Assembly (NCBI RefSeq): GCF_011022235.1
Contig: NZ_JAAIYP010000004.1
Location: forward strand, 1 to 64,000
Reading direction: 5' to 3'
DNA length: 64,000 nucleotides
Origin: Magnetospirillum aberrantis SpK
Lineage (GTDB): Bacteria > Pseudomonadota > Alphaproteobacteria > Rhodospirillales > Magnetospirillaceae
Shown: positions 41,511 through 50,404 of the stretch, one piece after another
How the letters are laid out: each line of letters opens with the position of its first letter
Numbering within the stretch: the stretch's first letter is position 1
Made by a program: the position numbers and the translations under genes
The notes under the pieces: model-generated
Database searches by the model: none
The model's input: only the letters and a program-made list of their open reading frames with translations
What the model was told of the DNA's origin: nothing

Positions 41511-42206
41511 ATGCCGAAACTCGAGCCCAGTGATTTGAAGCCGGTGACCGGCATGCCCCAGGCGCTAGACAACCAGTGGCGTCCAAGGGGGGCGAAAGAG
41601 CAGGCATCCGCCACGGCGGAAACACCGCGCGACGATCTTGTCCGCGAAGAATTCATCCGCGCCCTGATTGCCCTGGAAAGCGTGGTCGTCAACCGCGCAA
41701 GCCTAGTCAACGCGTCCGCCTTGCGGCCCTATTTCGATCCCGGTCACCCCGAACGCGAACATCTAGCGGCATTGTTCCGTGACAAAGCCCTGATACCGTT
41801 CCTGTCCCGCGAAAACGACGCGCTGATCGACCCGGACGCGCTCGGTTTTTCTGCCAATGCCGAACAGGCCCGTGCGTGGAACGACTTCCAGCGCGACGCG
41901 GGGGATCTGCCCTTGCTGCGGCTGTCGTGGAACGATGCCGAAAACGACCAGTTGCTCCGCGAGAGGCTTGGACAAGCCTTTCACCATCGCATTCTGGTGA
42001 TGTCCGCGCCCACAGATATGAGCGCGCTGGCCATGGCGCTGAACCTTGGCGAGGATGCGGTCGATACCTTGCGACGGACCCTGACACAGGTGGCTGCCGC
42101 CTGCCTTGCAGAATACGGCAACCATGGGCATTACACCCAACGCGAATTCATCTACAGGAAGTTCGTCGTTGAGGACGACAGCCCCCCCCCATCTCGGCCG
42201 CATTGA
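41511..42206 (+). CDS. Unknown protein, N-terminal half of a frameshifted gene
   Basis: The frame opens with an ATG preceded by GGGGGAT and encodes 231 residues, ending soon after a run of nine C. The sequence is helical (EEFIRALIALESVVVNRASLVNASALRPYF), and no known family or catalytic motif is recognised. Coding quality persists up to the C-run, then continues in the +2 frame of the next entry. Removing one C would join the halves through ...VVEDDS-PPHLGRIDERK... to give one protein of about 497 residues. The module appears less GC-rich than the priA and atp genes on either side (by eye). Confidence 0.6.
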   Translation: MPKLEPSDLKPVTGMPQALDNQWRPRGAKEQASATAETPRDDLVREEFIRALIALESVVVNRASLVNASALRPYFDPGHPEREHLAALFRDKALIPFLSRENDALIDPDALGFSANAEQARAWNDFQRDAGDLPLLRLSWNDAENDQLLRERLGQAFHHRILVMSAPTDMSALAMALNLGEDAVDTLRRTLTQVAAACLAEYGNHGHYTQREFIYRKFVVEDDSPPPSRPH

Positions 42207-43005
42207 TGAGCGCAAGCCCTTTTCCCGTGCCATCAAGGAATGTGCCGATCTGATCTACAACACCAATCTTCCGGATGCCCTCGACCGCTACCTGCTCACC
42301 CCGGCCGGCAGCCCCAGTCGTTCGATGCTTCAGGAGTTCGACCGCGACCTTAAACGTGGCAATGCTCTCGATCCGGAACGAGCCTTCCATCTGTTGCGGG
42401 CGACCACCTTCAGTCGCTTGCACGAGGGACTTTGCATTGCCGGCTATGGCGCCCTGGGACTGGGCGAAGTCAGAGCCTTGCGCGACACCGAGCAATGGAG
42501 AAACTACATCGCCTCCCATTCGCGGACCCTGGACGTGAGGACGCTGTGCGAGAACACGATGATCCTTGATGACGTTTTCCGACATTACGTTGAGGTCATC
42601 ACCGAGGCCACCACCATGCTGGACCGGAAGCGCCGCGGCCAATTGGTGACACGGTGGCGGCCAATGGTCCAGATCGTGCTGGAAGCGGCAGGGCGCCCCG
42701 TGATCAGCACCATCTTTGATGGAAACGAGGCTTATTACACCGTCGCCGAGGCGGTCTTGCCCTACCTGACCGACCTAGCCACGCCAACCGTCATCAAGAT
42801 GTGCGTCCTCGGCTATGACAGCCTGAATGGCGGATCGCCTCACCAGAGAAAGCTGGACAACAACATCGTTCTGATGACAGGCAACATGAGCCGAGCACGG
42901 ACTGAGATAAACAATATGGTCCGCCGGTTCAAATCTGAAGGCGTCTTCTCTGATGCCCGGACGGAATTAGTCAAACGGCTTTCCGCCTGCCGCGAGAACC
43001 GATGA
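42106..43005 (+). CDS. Unknown protein, C-terminal half of a frameshifted gene
   Basis: An open frame of 299 codons overlapping the first half. The part after the C-run (from about codon 29) looks genuinely coding: RIDERKPFSRAIKECADLIYNTNLPDALDRYLL, then a helix-rich region ending [17 protein letters not shown]. The upstream ATG at 42106 lies inside the first half in another frame, lacks a good ribosome-binding site and yields a Thr/Ser-rich leader unlike the rest, so a separate gene is the less likely reading. The stop overlaps the ATG of the Nudix gene (ATGA), implying coupling. Confidence 0.6.
   Translation: MQNTATMGITPNANSSTGSSSLRTTAPPHLGRIDERKPFSRAIKECADLIYNTNLPDALDRYLLTPAGSPSRSMLQEFDRDLKRGNALDPERAFHLLRATTFSRLHEGLCIAGYGALGLGEVRALRDTEQWRNYIASHSRTLDVRTLCENTMILDDVFRHYVEVITEATTMLDRKRRGQLVTRWRPMVQIVLEAAGRPVISTIFDGNEAYYTVAEAVLPYLTDLATPTVIKMCVLGYDSLNGGSPHQRKLDNNIVLMTGNMSRARTEINNMVRRFKSEGVFSDARTELVKRLSACRENR
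42182..42190 (+). repeat. Run of nine C at the frameshift site
   Basis: A C9 homopolymer inside coding sequence, exactly where the reading frame changes. C8 would give a continuous gene. It could be a phase-variable slippage site, a fixed mutation or a sequencing error. Confidence 0.85.
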
Positions 43006-43640
43006 TGACCTACGAAGAACTCCAGAGAGCACATCCTGAACTTTTCAACAACCCTGACGACGCTCCCATCCGCGTCCGTGCGAAAGCCGCTGGCGACGGG
43101 ACCCATGGAATACTCTATGCGGATCCCTACCTGCTTCTGCTGCGCGACCCCGTCGTATTCGCGTCCGGACGGGCCGGAAGCTACCTGAGGATTATTGACC
43201 AGCCGATTGGAGTTCCCGGAGTGGCGGTCCTGCCCAGACATCAGGGCAACATCATCTTGATCAACCATTTCCGCCACGCCACACGGCGGCACCACCTGGA
43301 AATTCCGCGCGGCTATGGCGAAACCGGACGATCCTCGGTCGAGAACGCCGCAAAGGAAGTCCTTGAGGAGATTGGCGGCCACATCGAACACTTGATCAAC
43401 CTGGGTTCGTTGACCTGGAACAGCGGCCTCAGCAATGGCTGCACCGATCTGTTTCTGGCTGACCTAGACGAAATCGGCGCCCCGGCAACGGAAGAAGGCG
43501 TGTCGGCCATCATGCCAGTCACCCTGAGCATCTTCGAAGAATGGATCGCCTCGGGCCGGATTGCGGATTCCTTCACCATCGCATGCTGGAGCCGCGCCCA
43601 TCTCCGGGGGCTGCTGTCGTCACCCGTCCCCACTGCCTAG
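43002..43640 (+). CDS. Nudix hydrolase (ADP-ribose pyrophosphatase-like)
   Basis: A 212-residue protein with a Nudix box at 104-126 in the context [19 protein letters not shown] then KEVLEEIGG. The metal-binding glutamates of REUxEE (E119, E122, E123) are present. The first Glu of Gx5Ex7RE is Arg110, and the Arg is Lys118, so the box is slightly atypical. The ExPRG lead and central placement resemble enzymes acting on ADP-ribose or nucleotide sugars. The gene overlaps the broken gene by four bases at its start and the priA stop by four bases at its end (CTAG). The substrate is unknown. Confidence 0.85.
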   Translation: MMTYEELQRAHPELFNNPDDAPIRVRAKAAGDGTHGILYADPYLLLLRDPVVFASGRAGSYLRIIDQPIGVPGVAVLPRHQGNIILINHFRHATRRHHLEIPRGYGETGRSSVENAAKEVLEEIGGHIEHLINLGSLTWNSGLSNGCTDLFLADLDEIGAPATEEGVSAIMPVTLSIFEEWIASGRIADSFTIACWSRAHLRGLLSSPVPTA

Positions 43641-45835
43641 AAAAAACTATAGGGATCGACGTCCACCTGGACCCGGATTCCGCCGGTCGGCGGCACCTGG
43701 GACAGCCATTGCCGAAGCGCCGCGTGCAGGTTGGCCGAACGCGCCGCCTTGACCAGGAAACGGCGGCGGTGACGGCCGCGCAACAGCGCCAGGGGGGCCG
43801 GGGCCGGCCCCAGAACCTGAAGGGCCGGATCATGCGGCGCGGCACGGGCCAGACGGCGGCAGAAATCGTCGAGCGCGTTTGTGTCGGGGCCTGAAACCAC
43901 CAGCGCGGCCAGCCGGCCATAGGGCGGCATGCCGGCCTCGCGCCGGAATTCCGCTTCCGACGCGATGAAGCCGTCGCGGTCGCCGTCGATCAACGCCCGC
44001 ATCACCGGATGGTCGGGCTGATAGGTCTGCAACAGCACCCGACCGGGACGTTCGGCACGGCCGGCACGGCCGGCCACCTGGGACAGCAATTGATGGGTCC
44101 GTTCGGCGGCACGCAGGTCGCCGCCTTCGAGCCCGAGATCGGAATCCACCACGCCGACCAGGGTCAGCATGGGAAAGTGATAGCCCTTGGCGACGATCTG
44201 GGTGCCGATCAACAGGTCGATCTCGTGGTCGGCCACCTGACGGACGAACTCGGCCGCCGCGTGCGGTCCGGTCACCGTGTCCGACGCCATCAGGGCGACA
44301 CGGGCGCCGGGAAAGCGGTGCGCGGCCTCTTCGGCGATGCGCTCGACGCCGGGACCGCAGGCGACGAAGCTGTCCTCAGCCTCGCATTGGGGGCATTTTT
44401 CCGGCGGCCGCACCGCATGGCCGCAATGATGGCAGACCAGCCGTCCGGCAAGACGATGCTCGACCAGCCACGCCGTGCAATGGGGACATTGCAGGCGGTG
44501 GCCGCAGGCGCGGCACAGCGTCAGCGGCGCATAGCCCCGGCGATTGAGGAACAGCATGGCCTGCTCGCCGGCCGCCAGGGTTTCCTCGATCGCCTGGACC
44601 AGCACCGGCGACAGCCACATGCCGCGCGGCGGCGGAAAGCGGCGCAGGTCGACGGCCGAAATCTCCGGCAAGGCGGCCCCGGCATGACGGTCGGGCAGGT
44701 GCAGGCGGACATAGCGCCCGGCCTGGATATTGGCCAAGGTCTCCAACGACGGCGTGGCCGAGGCCAGCACCACCGGCACCCCACCCAGCCGCGCCCGCAC
44801 CACCGCCATGTCGCGGGCGTGGTAGCTGACGCCGTCTTCCTGTTTGAAGGCGCCGTCGTGTTCCTCGTCCACCACCACCAGCCCGAGAGTCCGATAGGGC
44901 AGGAACAGCGCGGACCGCGCCCCCACCACGACCCGGGCCTCGCCCGAGGCGACGGCGCGCCAGGTCTCGCGCCGCCGGGCGTCGGACAGTTCGGAATGCC
45001 ACTCGGCCGGGGCGACGCCGAAACGGGCGCTGAAACGTTTGAGCCATTGCGCCGACAGAGCGATCTCGGGCAACAGCACCAGCACCTGACGCCCCTTCGC
45101 CAAGGCGGCGGCCACCGCCTCGAAATAGACCTCTGTCTTGCCCGAGCCGGTGACGCCGTCGATCACCTGGACGGAAAACCCGCTGTCCAGCGCCGCCACC
45201 AGAGCGTCGGCGGCCACGCGCTGACCGTCGGACAGGATGGGGGCCGGCCGGCCCAGATCGGGAGCGTGAAAAAACGGCGGCCGGGCGATTTCCACCATCT
45301 CCAGCCCGCCGGCCTCGACCAACCCCTTGACCACCGCCGGCCCCACCCCCGCCTCGCGCGCCAGATCGGCGCCCGGCAACGGTGGCAACTGGGCCGCCAG
45401 ATCCAGCACCCTGCGCCGGGCCGCCGTCATCTTCAGGTCGGGCATTGTGGGGGCCAGCCGCACGCCATGCAGGGGCTTGGGCGGAACCAGCGCGTCGGGA
45501 ACGCTCATGGCCATCTTCAGCACGGCACCGGGTGCCGCCAGGGTATAGGCCGCCACCCAGTCGACAAACTTGCGCGTCACCTCGGGCAAGGGTGGGCAAT
45601 CAAGACGTTCCCCCACCACCCGCAAGCGACCGGCATCGACGTCACCACGGCCCTCGCCCCACACCACCCCCACCAGCTCGCGCTTGCCCAGCGGCACGGT
45701 GACGAAGTCGCCCACAGCCAACGGCCGCTCGCCGACCCGATAGTCGTAGGCGCCGGCCAAGGGCAACGGCAGCAAAACGGCAACGCGGTCTTGCGGAGAA
45801 AATCGCGGCGTGGGGTTGGCGACGGCGGAAAGCAT
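43637..45835 (-). CDS. priA: Primosomal protein N' (replication restart helicase)
   Basis: A 732-residue superfamily-2 helicase that reloads the replisome at stalled forks. The N-terminal DNA-binding domain begins [17 protein letters not shown]. Walker A is [13 protein letters not shown] and Walker B is [13 protein letters not shown]. The zinc-binding cysteines ([13 protein letters not shown] and [17 protein letters not shown]) and the late helicase motifs ([25 protein letters not shown]) are intact. It faces left toward the atp operon, as in related genomes where priA is next to atpH, but the two-gene Nudix module separates them here. Confidence 0.97.
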   Translation of the reverse strand: MLSAVANPTPRFSPQDRVAVLLPLPLAGAYDYRVGERPLAVGDFVTVPLGKRELVGVVWGEGRGDVDAGRLRVVGERLDCPPLPEVTRKFVDWVAAYTLAAPGAVLKMAMSVPDALVPPKPLHGVRLAPTMPDLKMTAARRRVLDLAAQLPPLPGADLAREAGVGPAVVKGLVEAGGLEMVEIARPPFFHAPDLGRPAPILSDGQRVAADALVAALDSGFSVQVIDGVTGSGKTEVYFEAVAAALAKGRQVLVLLPEIALSAQWLKRFSARFGVAPAEWHSELSDARRRETWRAVASGEARVVVGARSALFLPYRTLGLVVVDEEHDGAFKQEDGVSYHARDMAVVRARLGGVPVVLASATPSLETLANIQAGRYVRLHLPDRHAGAALPEISAVDLRRFPPPRGMWLSPVLVQAIEETLAAGEQAMLFLNRRGYAPLTLCRACGHRLQCPHCTAWLVEHRLAGRLVCHHCGHAVRPPEKCPQCEAEDSFVACGPGVERIAEEAAHRFPGARVALMASDTVTGPHAAAEFVRQVADHEIDLLIGTQIVAKGYHFPMLTLVGVVDSDLGLEGGDLRAAERTHQLLSQVAGRAGRAERPGRVLLQTYQPDHPVMRALIDGDRDGFIASEAEFRREAGMPPYGRLAALVVSGPDTNALDDFCRRLARAAPHDPALQVLGPAPAPLALLRGRHRRRFLVKAARSANLHAALRQWLSQVPPTGGIRVQVDVDPYSFF

Positions 45836-45884
45836 GGTCTAGACTGTACAGCCCTTACCTCTTTCGCAAAAGCCGAGACGCTGA

Positions 45885-46607
45885 ATGGCGCACAAGCGCG
45901 ACGACGCCGCATCAGCCGCACCCCCTGCGGCCGCCCCCACCGAAGCCCAGGTGGCGGCTTATCTTCGCCGGCACGGCGACTTCCTGTTGCGTCACCCCGA
46001 TCTGGTGATGGCGCTGTCGCCGCCGTCGCGCTGGGCCGAGGCCGGATCGGTGGTGGACATGCAGGCGTTCATGATCGAACGCCTGAAGGAAGAGGTGAAC
46101 CGCATCAAGGGTGCGGCCGAGGATTTGATCCTGACCTCGCGGTCCAACATGAACACCCAGAACCGCACCCATCAGGCGGTACTGGTGTTGATGGAGGCCG
46201 ACAGCCTGGCCGAACTGGCCCAGGCGGTGGCCGACGACCTGCCGCCGATCCTGGACGTGGACATCGCGACCTTGTGTTTCGAACGCGACGACCTCCAGCC
46301 GTTGCCGGTGTTGCAGGTGCCGGGCGTGTTCGCCCTGCCGACCGGCAGCGTCGATTTGCTGATGGGCGGTCCCGAGCGCCATTGCGCCCTGCACGAGGAA
46401 ATGCCCGGCGACCCGGCGCTGTTCGGCGGCGGTGCGGGATTGGTGGCGTCGTCGGCCCTGGTCCGGCTGTCGCCCGGCGGCATCTGCCCCGAGGGGGTGC
46501 TGGCCCTGGGATCGCGCCACGGCTGCACCTTCCACGCCGGCCAGGGCACCGAGCTGATCTCGTTCCTGGCCCGCGTCATCGAGCTTTGTCTGCGCCGCTT
46601 CGTCTGA
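45885..46607 (+). CDS. DUF484 family protein
   Basis: A 240-residue protein with the characteristic N-terminus EAQVAAYLRRHGDFLLRHPDLV, a coiled helical linker (MIERLKEEVNRIKGAAEDLI) and a GAF-like C-terminal domain. DUF484 proteins are regularly found next to xerC, as here (530 bases upstream), but their biochemical role is not established. It is divergent from priA, with 49 bases between the starts. Confidence 0.88.
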   Translation: MAHKRDDAASAAPPAAAPTEAQVAAYLRRHGDFLLRHPDLVMALSPPSRWAEAGSVVDMQAFMIERLKEEVNRIKGAAEDLILTSRSNMNTQNRTHQAVLVLMEADSLAELAQAVADDLPPILDVDIATLCFERDDLQPLPVLQVPGVFALPTGSVDLLMGGPERHCALHEEMPGDPALFGGGAGLVASSALVRLSPGGICPEGVLALGSRHGCTFHAGQGTELISFLARVIELCLRRFV

Positions 46608-46675
46608 AAGGATGATTGACGGCTCCCTCGGCGCATGCTGCCTTATGGCGTCATTCCTGAGGGGGGATTTCAATC

Positions 46676-47062
46676 ATGACTTTCGGTAACGCTGTCTCGG
46701 TCTGTTTCAGCAAGTTCGCCACCTTCCAGGGCCGGGCTGCACGGTCGGAATACTGGTATTTCACCTTGTTCCTGGTCCTGGCCAACATCGTCTTGACCAT
46801 TATCGACGCCGTCACCGGCATCGGCGTGCTGGCGCTGATCTTCGCTTTGGCCACCCTGGTTCCGTCCATCGCCGTCTCGGTGCGCCGGCTGCACGACACC
46901 GACCGTCCCGGCTGGTGGTACCTGCTGTTTTTCCTGCCGGTGATCGGCGCCATCGTGCTGCTGATCTGGTTCAGCACCAAGGGCACCACCGGCCCCAACC
47001 GCTTCGGCGACGACCCCTTGGGCGGCGGCGAAATCCCGGCAGCGCTGGAGGCCCAGGCCTGA
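46676..47062 (+). CDS. DUF805 family inner-membrane protein
   Basis: A 128-residue protein with the family pattern F..FATFQGRAARSEYWYF, three to four membrane segments, and the conserved loop VRRLHDTDRPGWW followed by a hydrophobic helix and TKGTTGPNRFGDDPLG. A GAGGGGGGAT ribosome-binding site precedes the ATG. The function of the family is not established. It sits between DUF484 and xerC, which is not a fixed neighbourhood. Confidence 0.88.
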   Translation: MTFGNAVSVCFSKFATFQGRAARSEYWYFTLFLVLANIVLTIIDAVTGIGVLALIFALATLVPSIAVSVRRLHDTDRPGWWYLLFFLPVIGAIVLLIWFSTKGTTGPNRFGDDPLGGGEIPAALEAQA

Positions 47063-47117
47063 GAGTCCGTTGAGCCTGGGAGCCCGTTAAGCTTGAGAGT
47101 CCGTTGATCTTGGGAGC
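47061..47117. repeat. Short imperfect tandem repeat before xerC
   Basis: Units GAGAGTCCGTTGAGCCTGG (47061), GAGCCCGTTAAGCTT (47080) and GAGAGTCCGTTGATCTTGG (47095) follow each other between the DUF805 stop and the xerC start. They may be slippage products; no function is apparent. Confidence 0.6.
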
Positions 47118-47137
47118 GGCGGCGCTATCATCACGCC

Positions 47138-48082
47138 ATGGTCGCCGCTCCCATCCATTTCGCCGCCCGTCCCGATCTGGCCGCCGCCATTCAGAACTGG
47201 CGCGACTGGCTGGCCGGTGAACGCCGCGCCAGCCCGCACACCCTGGACGGCTATGCCCGCGACCTGTCGGCGTTCTGCGCCTTCCTGCTCGGCCATCTGG
47301 GACAAGAGCCCGACCTGCCGGCGCTGGCGACGCTGAGCCCGGCCGATTTCCGCGCCTTTCTGGCGGCACGTCAGAACGACGGCCTGGGGCGGTCGTCCAT
47401 GGCCCGGCTGATGAGCACGCTGCGCGGCTTCTTCAAATATCTCGACCGCTTCGACCTGGTGCACAACCCAGCGCTTGGCGCCGTCAAGTCGCCGCGTCCG
47501 CCAAAATCGGTGCCCAAGCCGCTGGCCGCCGACGAGGCCTTGGAAGCGCTGGCCACCGCCGGCGAACTGCACGACGAACCATGGCTGGCGGCACGCGACG
47601 TCGCCTTGTTCACCCTGCTTTACGGCTGCGGCCTGCGCCTGGGCGAGGCCTTGGGCATGAACAAACGCGACGCGCCCAAGGGCGACACCATGGTCATCAC
47701 CGGCAAGGGCCGCAAACAGCGCATGGTGCCGGTGCTGGCGGTGGTGCGCGAGGCCATCGCCGATTATGTCGGCCAATGCCCCTATCCGCTGGCCGCCGAC
47801 GGCCCGCTGTTCGTCGGCGCACGCGGGGGCAAGCTCAATCCCGGCGTGGTCCAGCGCCAGATGCGGCGGCTGCGGCTGTTGCTCGGCCTGCCGGAAACGG
47901 CGACGCCGCACGCCCTCCGACATTCCTTCGCCACCCACCTGCTGGCCGGCGGCGGCGACTTGCGCACCATCCAGGAATTGCTGGGCCATTCCTCGCTGTC
48001 CACCACCCAGCGCTATACCAAGGTGGACGCGGCACGGCTCAAGGGCGTCTACGACGCGGCCCATCCGCGGGCGAAGGGATAA
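47138..48082 (+). CDS. xerC: Tyrosine recombinase XerC
   Basis: A 314-residue site-specific recombinase for chromosome dimer resolution at dif. The N-terminal SAM-like domain (LAGERRASPHTLDGYARDLSAF) is followed by the catalytic domain with Arg in YGCGLRLGEAL, the HALRH box, HLLAGGGDLRTIQELLGHSS, and the nucleophile Tyr in TTQRYTKV. Length and context (DUF484-xerC-priA) fit the housekeeping enzyme rather than an integrase. Confidence 0.95.
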   Translation: MVAAPIHFAARPDLAAAIQNWRDWLAGERRASPHTLDGYARDLSAFCAFLLGHLGQEPDLPALATLSPADFRAFLAARQNDGLGRSSMARLMSTLRGFFKYLDRFDLVHNPALGAVKSPRPPKSVPKPLAADEALEALATAGELHDEPWLAARDVALFTLLYGCGLRLGEALGMNKRDAPKGDTMVITGKGRKQRMVPVLAVVREAIADYVGQCPYPLAADGPLFVGARGGKLNPGVVQRQMRRLRLLLGLPETATPHALRHSFATHLLAGGGDLRTIQELLGHSSLSTTQRYTKVDAARLKGVYDAAHPRAKG

Positions 48083-48098
48083 GGGGCTTTGCAGCCCC
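48083..48098 (+). terminator. Small hairpin between xerC and tsaE
   Basis: GGGGCT and AGCCCC pair around TTGC immediately after the xerC stop. It is short and lacks a T-run, so it may only attenuate transcription into tsaE. Confidence 0.3.
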
Positions 48099-48123
48099 GC
48101 ATCGCCCACGCTACAAGCAAGGG

Positions 48124-48591
48124 ATGAGCACGACCCTCACTCTCGACCTGCCCGACGAGGCCGCGACCCGGGCCCTGGGCGCGCGGTTGGCCCGACTGGC
48201 CCGACCGGGCGACGTCATCTTGCTGTTCGGCACGCTGGGCACCGGCAAGAGCACGCTGGCACGGGCCTTCATCCGCGCGCTCACCTCCCCGGACGAGGAA
48301 GTCCCCAGCCCCACCTTCACCCTGGTCCAGGCCTATGAGGCAAAGACCGCCGACATCTGGCATTTCGACCTGTACCGCCTGGACAAGCCCGAAGACGCCT
48401 ATGAACTGGGGATCGAGGACGCCTTCCTGGACGGCGTCAGCCTGATCGAATGGCCCGAGCGGCTGGGCGGACTGGCACCGCGTCGGCGCCTGGACCTAAG
48501 CCTTGAGACCGGTGGCGCCGAAACCGCCCGCCGCGCCACCTTGACCTCCCACGGACAGTGGGACGACCGACTGAAAGACCTGCCCGCATGA
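48124..48591 (+). CDS. tsaE: tRNA threonylcarbamoyladenosine biosynthesis ATPase
   Basis: A 155-residue P-loop ATPase (YjeE family) that works with TsaB/TsaD in making t6A37 of ANN-reading tRNAs. Walker A is GTLGTGKSTLARAF. The family segments VPSPTFTLVQAYE, WHFDLYRL and SLIEWPERL are intact. The ATG at 48124 gives the normal length; the frame is open far upstream only as a shadow of xerC. It overlaps the following kinase gene (ATGA). Confidence 0.95.
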   Translation: MSTTLTLDLPDEAATRALGARLARLARPGDVILLFGTLGTGKSTLARAFIRALTSPDEEVPSPTFTLVQAYEAKTADIWHFDLYRLDKPEDAYELGIEDAFLDGVSLIEWPERLGGLAPRRRLDLSLETGGAETARRATLTSHGQWDDRLKDLPA

Positions 48592-49577
48592 CCACGCGCG
48601 ACGCGCTGATTTCCCAATTCCTGACCCAGGCCGGCTGGGCCGACGCCGCGCGCGGCCGGCTGGCCGGCGACGCCAGCTTCCGCCATTACGACCGCCTGAC
48701 GCGCGGCGACGAAAGCGCCGTGCTGATGGACGCGCCGCCACCCAAGGAAGACGTGCGCCCGTTTGTCCGCGTTGCCCGCCATCTCGCCGCCATGGGGTAT
48801 TCGGCGCCACGCCTGTTGGCGGTGGACGAAAAGGCCGGCCTGCTGCTGCTGGAGGATTTGGGCGACGGCACCTATACCCGGCTGTTGGCCCAGGGCGGCG
48901 ACGAAACCGCGCTTTACGCGCTGGCCACCGATGTTCTCGCCGACCTCAACAACCGTACCGACGCCATCCCCCAAGGGGTGCCGGCCTATGACAACGACCG
49001 ACTGCTGACCGAGGCGTTGCTGCTGACCGATTGGTATCTGCCGGCCCTGGGAATGCAGCCCGACCCGGTGGCGCGGGCCGAATACCAGCGGCTGTGGCTG
49101 GAGTTGTTCCCCGTCGCCCGCGCCGTGCCCGAAACGCTGGTGCTGCGCGACTTCCATGTGGACAACCTGTTGCTGCTGGACCGTCCCGGCCTTGCCGCCT
49201 GCGGCCTTCTGGATTTCCAGGACGCGGTGGCGGGTCCTTTGACCTACGATCTGATGAGCCTGTTGGAAGACGCCCGGCGCGACATCGACCCCGCCTTGGT
49301 CTCGGCCATGAAGGACCGCTACCTCGCCGCCCGCCCCGGCCTGGACCGCGCGGCGTTCGAGGCGTCGTGGGCGGTGCTGGCCGCCCAGCGCCACGCCAAG
49401 GTCATCGGCATCTTCACCCGGCTGTGCCGGCGCGACGGCAAGCCCGGTTACCTGATTCACATTCCGCGCCTGTGGCGGTTGCTGGAGCGGGCCTGCGCCC
49501 ACCCGGCACTGGCCGGCATCAAGGCGTGGCTGGATACCCATGTTCCCGCCGACCGGCGCGAGGTGCCGACACCATGA
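48588..49577 (+). CDS. amgK: N-acetylmuramate/N-acetylglucosamine kinase (AmgK-like)
   Basis: A 329-residue aminoglycoside-phosphotransferase-fold kinase. The catalytic loop LRDFHVDNLLLL (HxDxxxxN-like) and the metal-binding LLDFQDAVAG are present. With the adjacent nucleotidyltransferase it matches the AmgK-MurU peptidoglycan recycling route, in which the sugar is phosphorylated at C1 before conversion to UDP-MurNAc. The ATG lies within the tsaE stop and the end overlaps the next ATG, so the three genes are coupled. Substrate assignment rests on the pairing. Confidence 0.88.
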   Translation: MTTRDALISQFLTQAGWADAARGRLAGDASFRHYDRLTRGDESAVLMDAPPPKEDVRPFVRVARHLAAMGYSAPRLLAVDEKAGLLLLEDLGDGTYTRLLAQGGDETALYALATDVLADLNNRTDAIPQGVPAYDNDRLLTEALLLTDWYLPALGMQPDPVARAEYQRLWLELFPVARAVPETLVLRDFHVDNLLLLDRPGLAACGLLDFQDAVAGPLTYDLMSLLEDARRDIDPALVSAMKDRYLAARPGLDRAAFEASWAVLAAQRHAKVIGIFTRLCRRDGKPGYLIHIPRLWRLLERACAHPALAGIKAWLDTHVPADRREVPTP

Positions 49578-50287
49578 CCGCACATCTCCACCACGCCATG
49601 GTGCTGGCCGCCGGGCTGGGCCTGCGCATGCGCCCCATCACCGACCACACCCCCAAGCCGCTGGTCGAGGTGGCCGGGCGGACCATGCTGGATCGGGCAC
49701 TGGACCATCTGGCGGTGGCCGGGACCAGCCATCTGGTGGTCAACACCCATTGGCTGGCCGACAAGGTGGCGTCGCACCTGTCGGGCCGTCCCGGCATCAC
49801 CTTGTCACACGAGAGCGAACTGCTGGAAACCGGCGGCGGTGTCGCCAAGGCATTGCCGCATCTGGGAACCGACCCGTTCTATGTGGTCAATTCGGACATC
49901 ATCTGGACCGACGGGGCGGTGCCGGCATTGAAGCGGCTGGCCCTGGCCTGGGACGACGACCGCATGGACGTGCTGTTGCTGTTGACCCCCACCGCCACCG
50001 CCATGGGCTATGACGGACCCGGCGACTTCTTCCTGGACGGGCACGGCCTGCCGCGCCGCCGCCGCGACCGCGAGGTGGCGCCGTTGCTGTTCGCCGGCGT
50101 TCAGATCCTGTCGCCGCGGTTGTTCCAGGACGCGCCATCGGGCAAGTTCTCGTTGAACGTGTTGTACGACCGTGCGTTGGAGGCGGGACGGCTGTCCGCC
50201 ATCGTCCACGACGGCCGCTGGTACCACGTCGGCACCCCCGACGCCCTGCCCCAAGTCGAAGCGGCTATCGAGGCCGAGACACCCTAG
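49574..50287 (+). CDS. murU: N-acetylmuramate-1-phosphate uridylyltransferase (MurU-like)
   Basis: A 237-residue sugar-1-phosphate nucleotidyltransferase. The signature AMVLAAGLGLRMRPITDHTPKPLVEVAGR binds the nucleotide, ETGGGVAKALP contacts the base and VVNSDIIW carries the metal-binding Asp. It would form UDP-MurNAc from MurNAc-1-phosphate, bypassing fosfomycin-sensitive MurA. It overlaps amgK by four bases. A repeat element, not addB, follows immediately. Confidence 0.88.
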   Translation: MTAHLHHAMVLAAGLGLRMRPITDHTPKPLVEVAGRTMLDRALDHLAVAGTSHLVVNTHWLADKVASHLSGRPGITLSHESELLETGGGVAKALPHLGTDPFYVVNSDIIWTDGAVPALKRLALAWDDDRMDVLLLLTPTATAMGYDGPGDFFLDGHGLPRRRRDREVAPLLFAGVQILSPRLFQDAPSGKFSLNVLYDRALEAGRLSAIVHDGRWYHVGTPDALPQVEAAIEAETP

Positions 50288-50293
50288 TGGGGT

Positions 50294-50376
50294 GGTGACA
50301 CGGATGGACACGGATAAACACGGACCAAAAGCAAACGGGGGAACATCCGTGTTCATCCGTGTCCATCCGTGTCACC
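50294..50376. repeat. Gene-less inverted repeat made of ACACGGATRR decamers
   Basis: The left arm (50294-50325) contains three decamers of the type ACACGGATGG/ACACGGATAA, and the right arm (50345-50376) is its reverse complement with two mismatches over 32 bases. A 19-base spacer separates them. The same decamers flank the GxxExxY gene at 53.4-53.8 kb. The copy sits between murU and addB and could fold into a long hairpin, possibly affecting read-through. Confidence 0.9.
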
Positions 50377-50404
50377 TTGATCCGGGCTGTTCGGGGAAGA
50401 CCCC

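Noticed and set aside
41198-41710. A 170-codon minus-strand frame upstream of atpH
   Set aside because: It overlaps the start of the unknown rightward gene, has no ribosome-binding site, and its translation resembles no family. The region is better read as divergent promoter DNA.
50294-50376. CRISPR array as an explanation of the regularly spaced decamers
   Set aside because: The 10-base units are directly adjacent without spacers and form inverted arms. There are no cas genes in the window.
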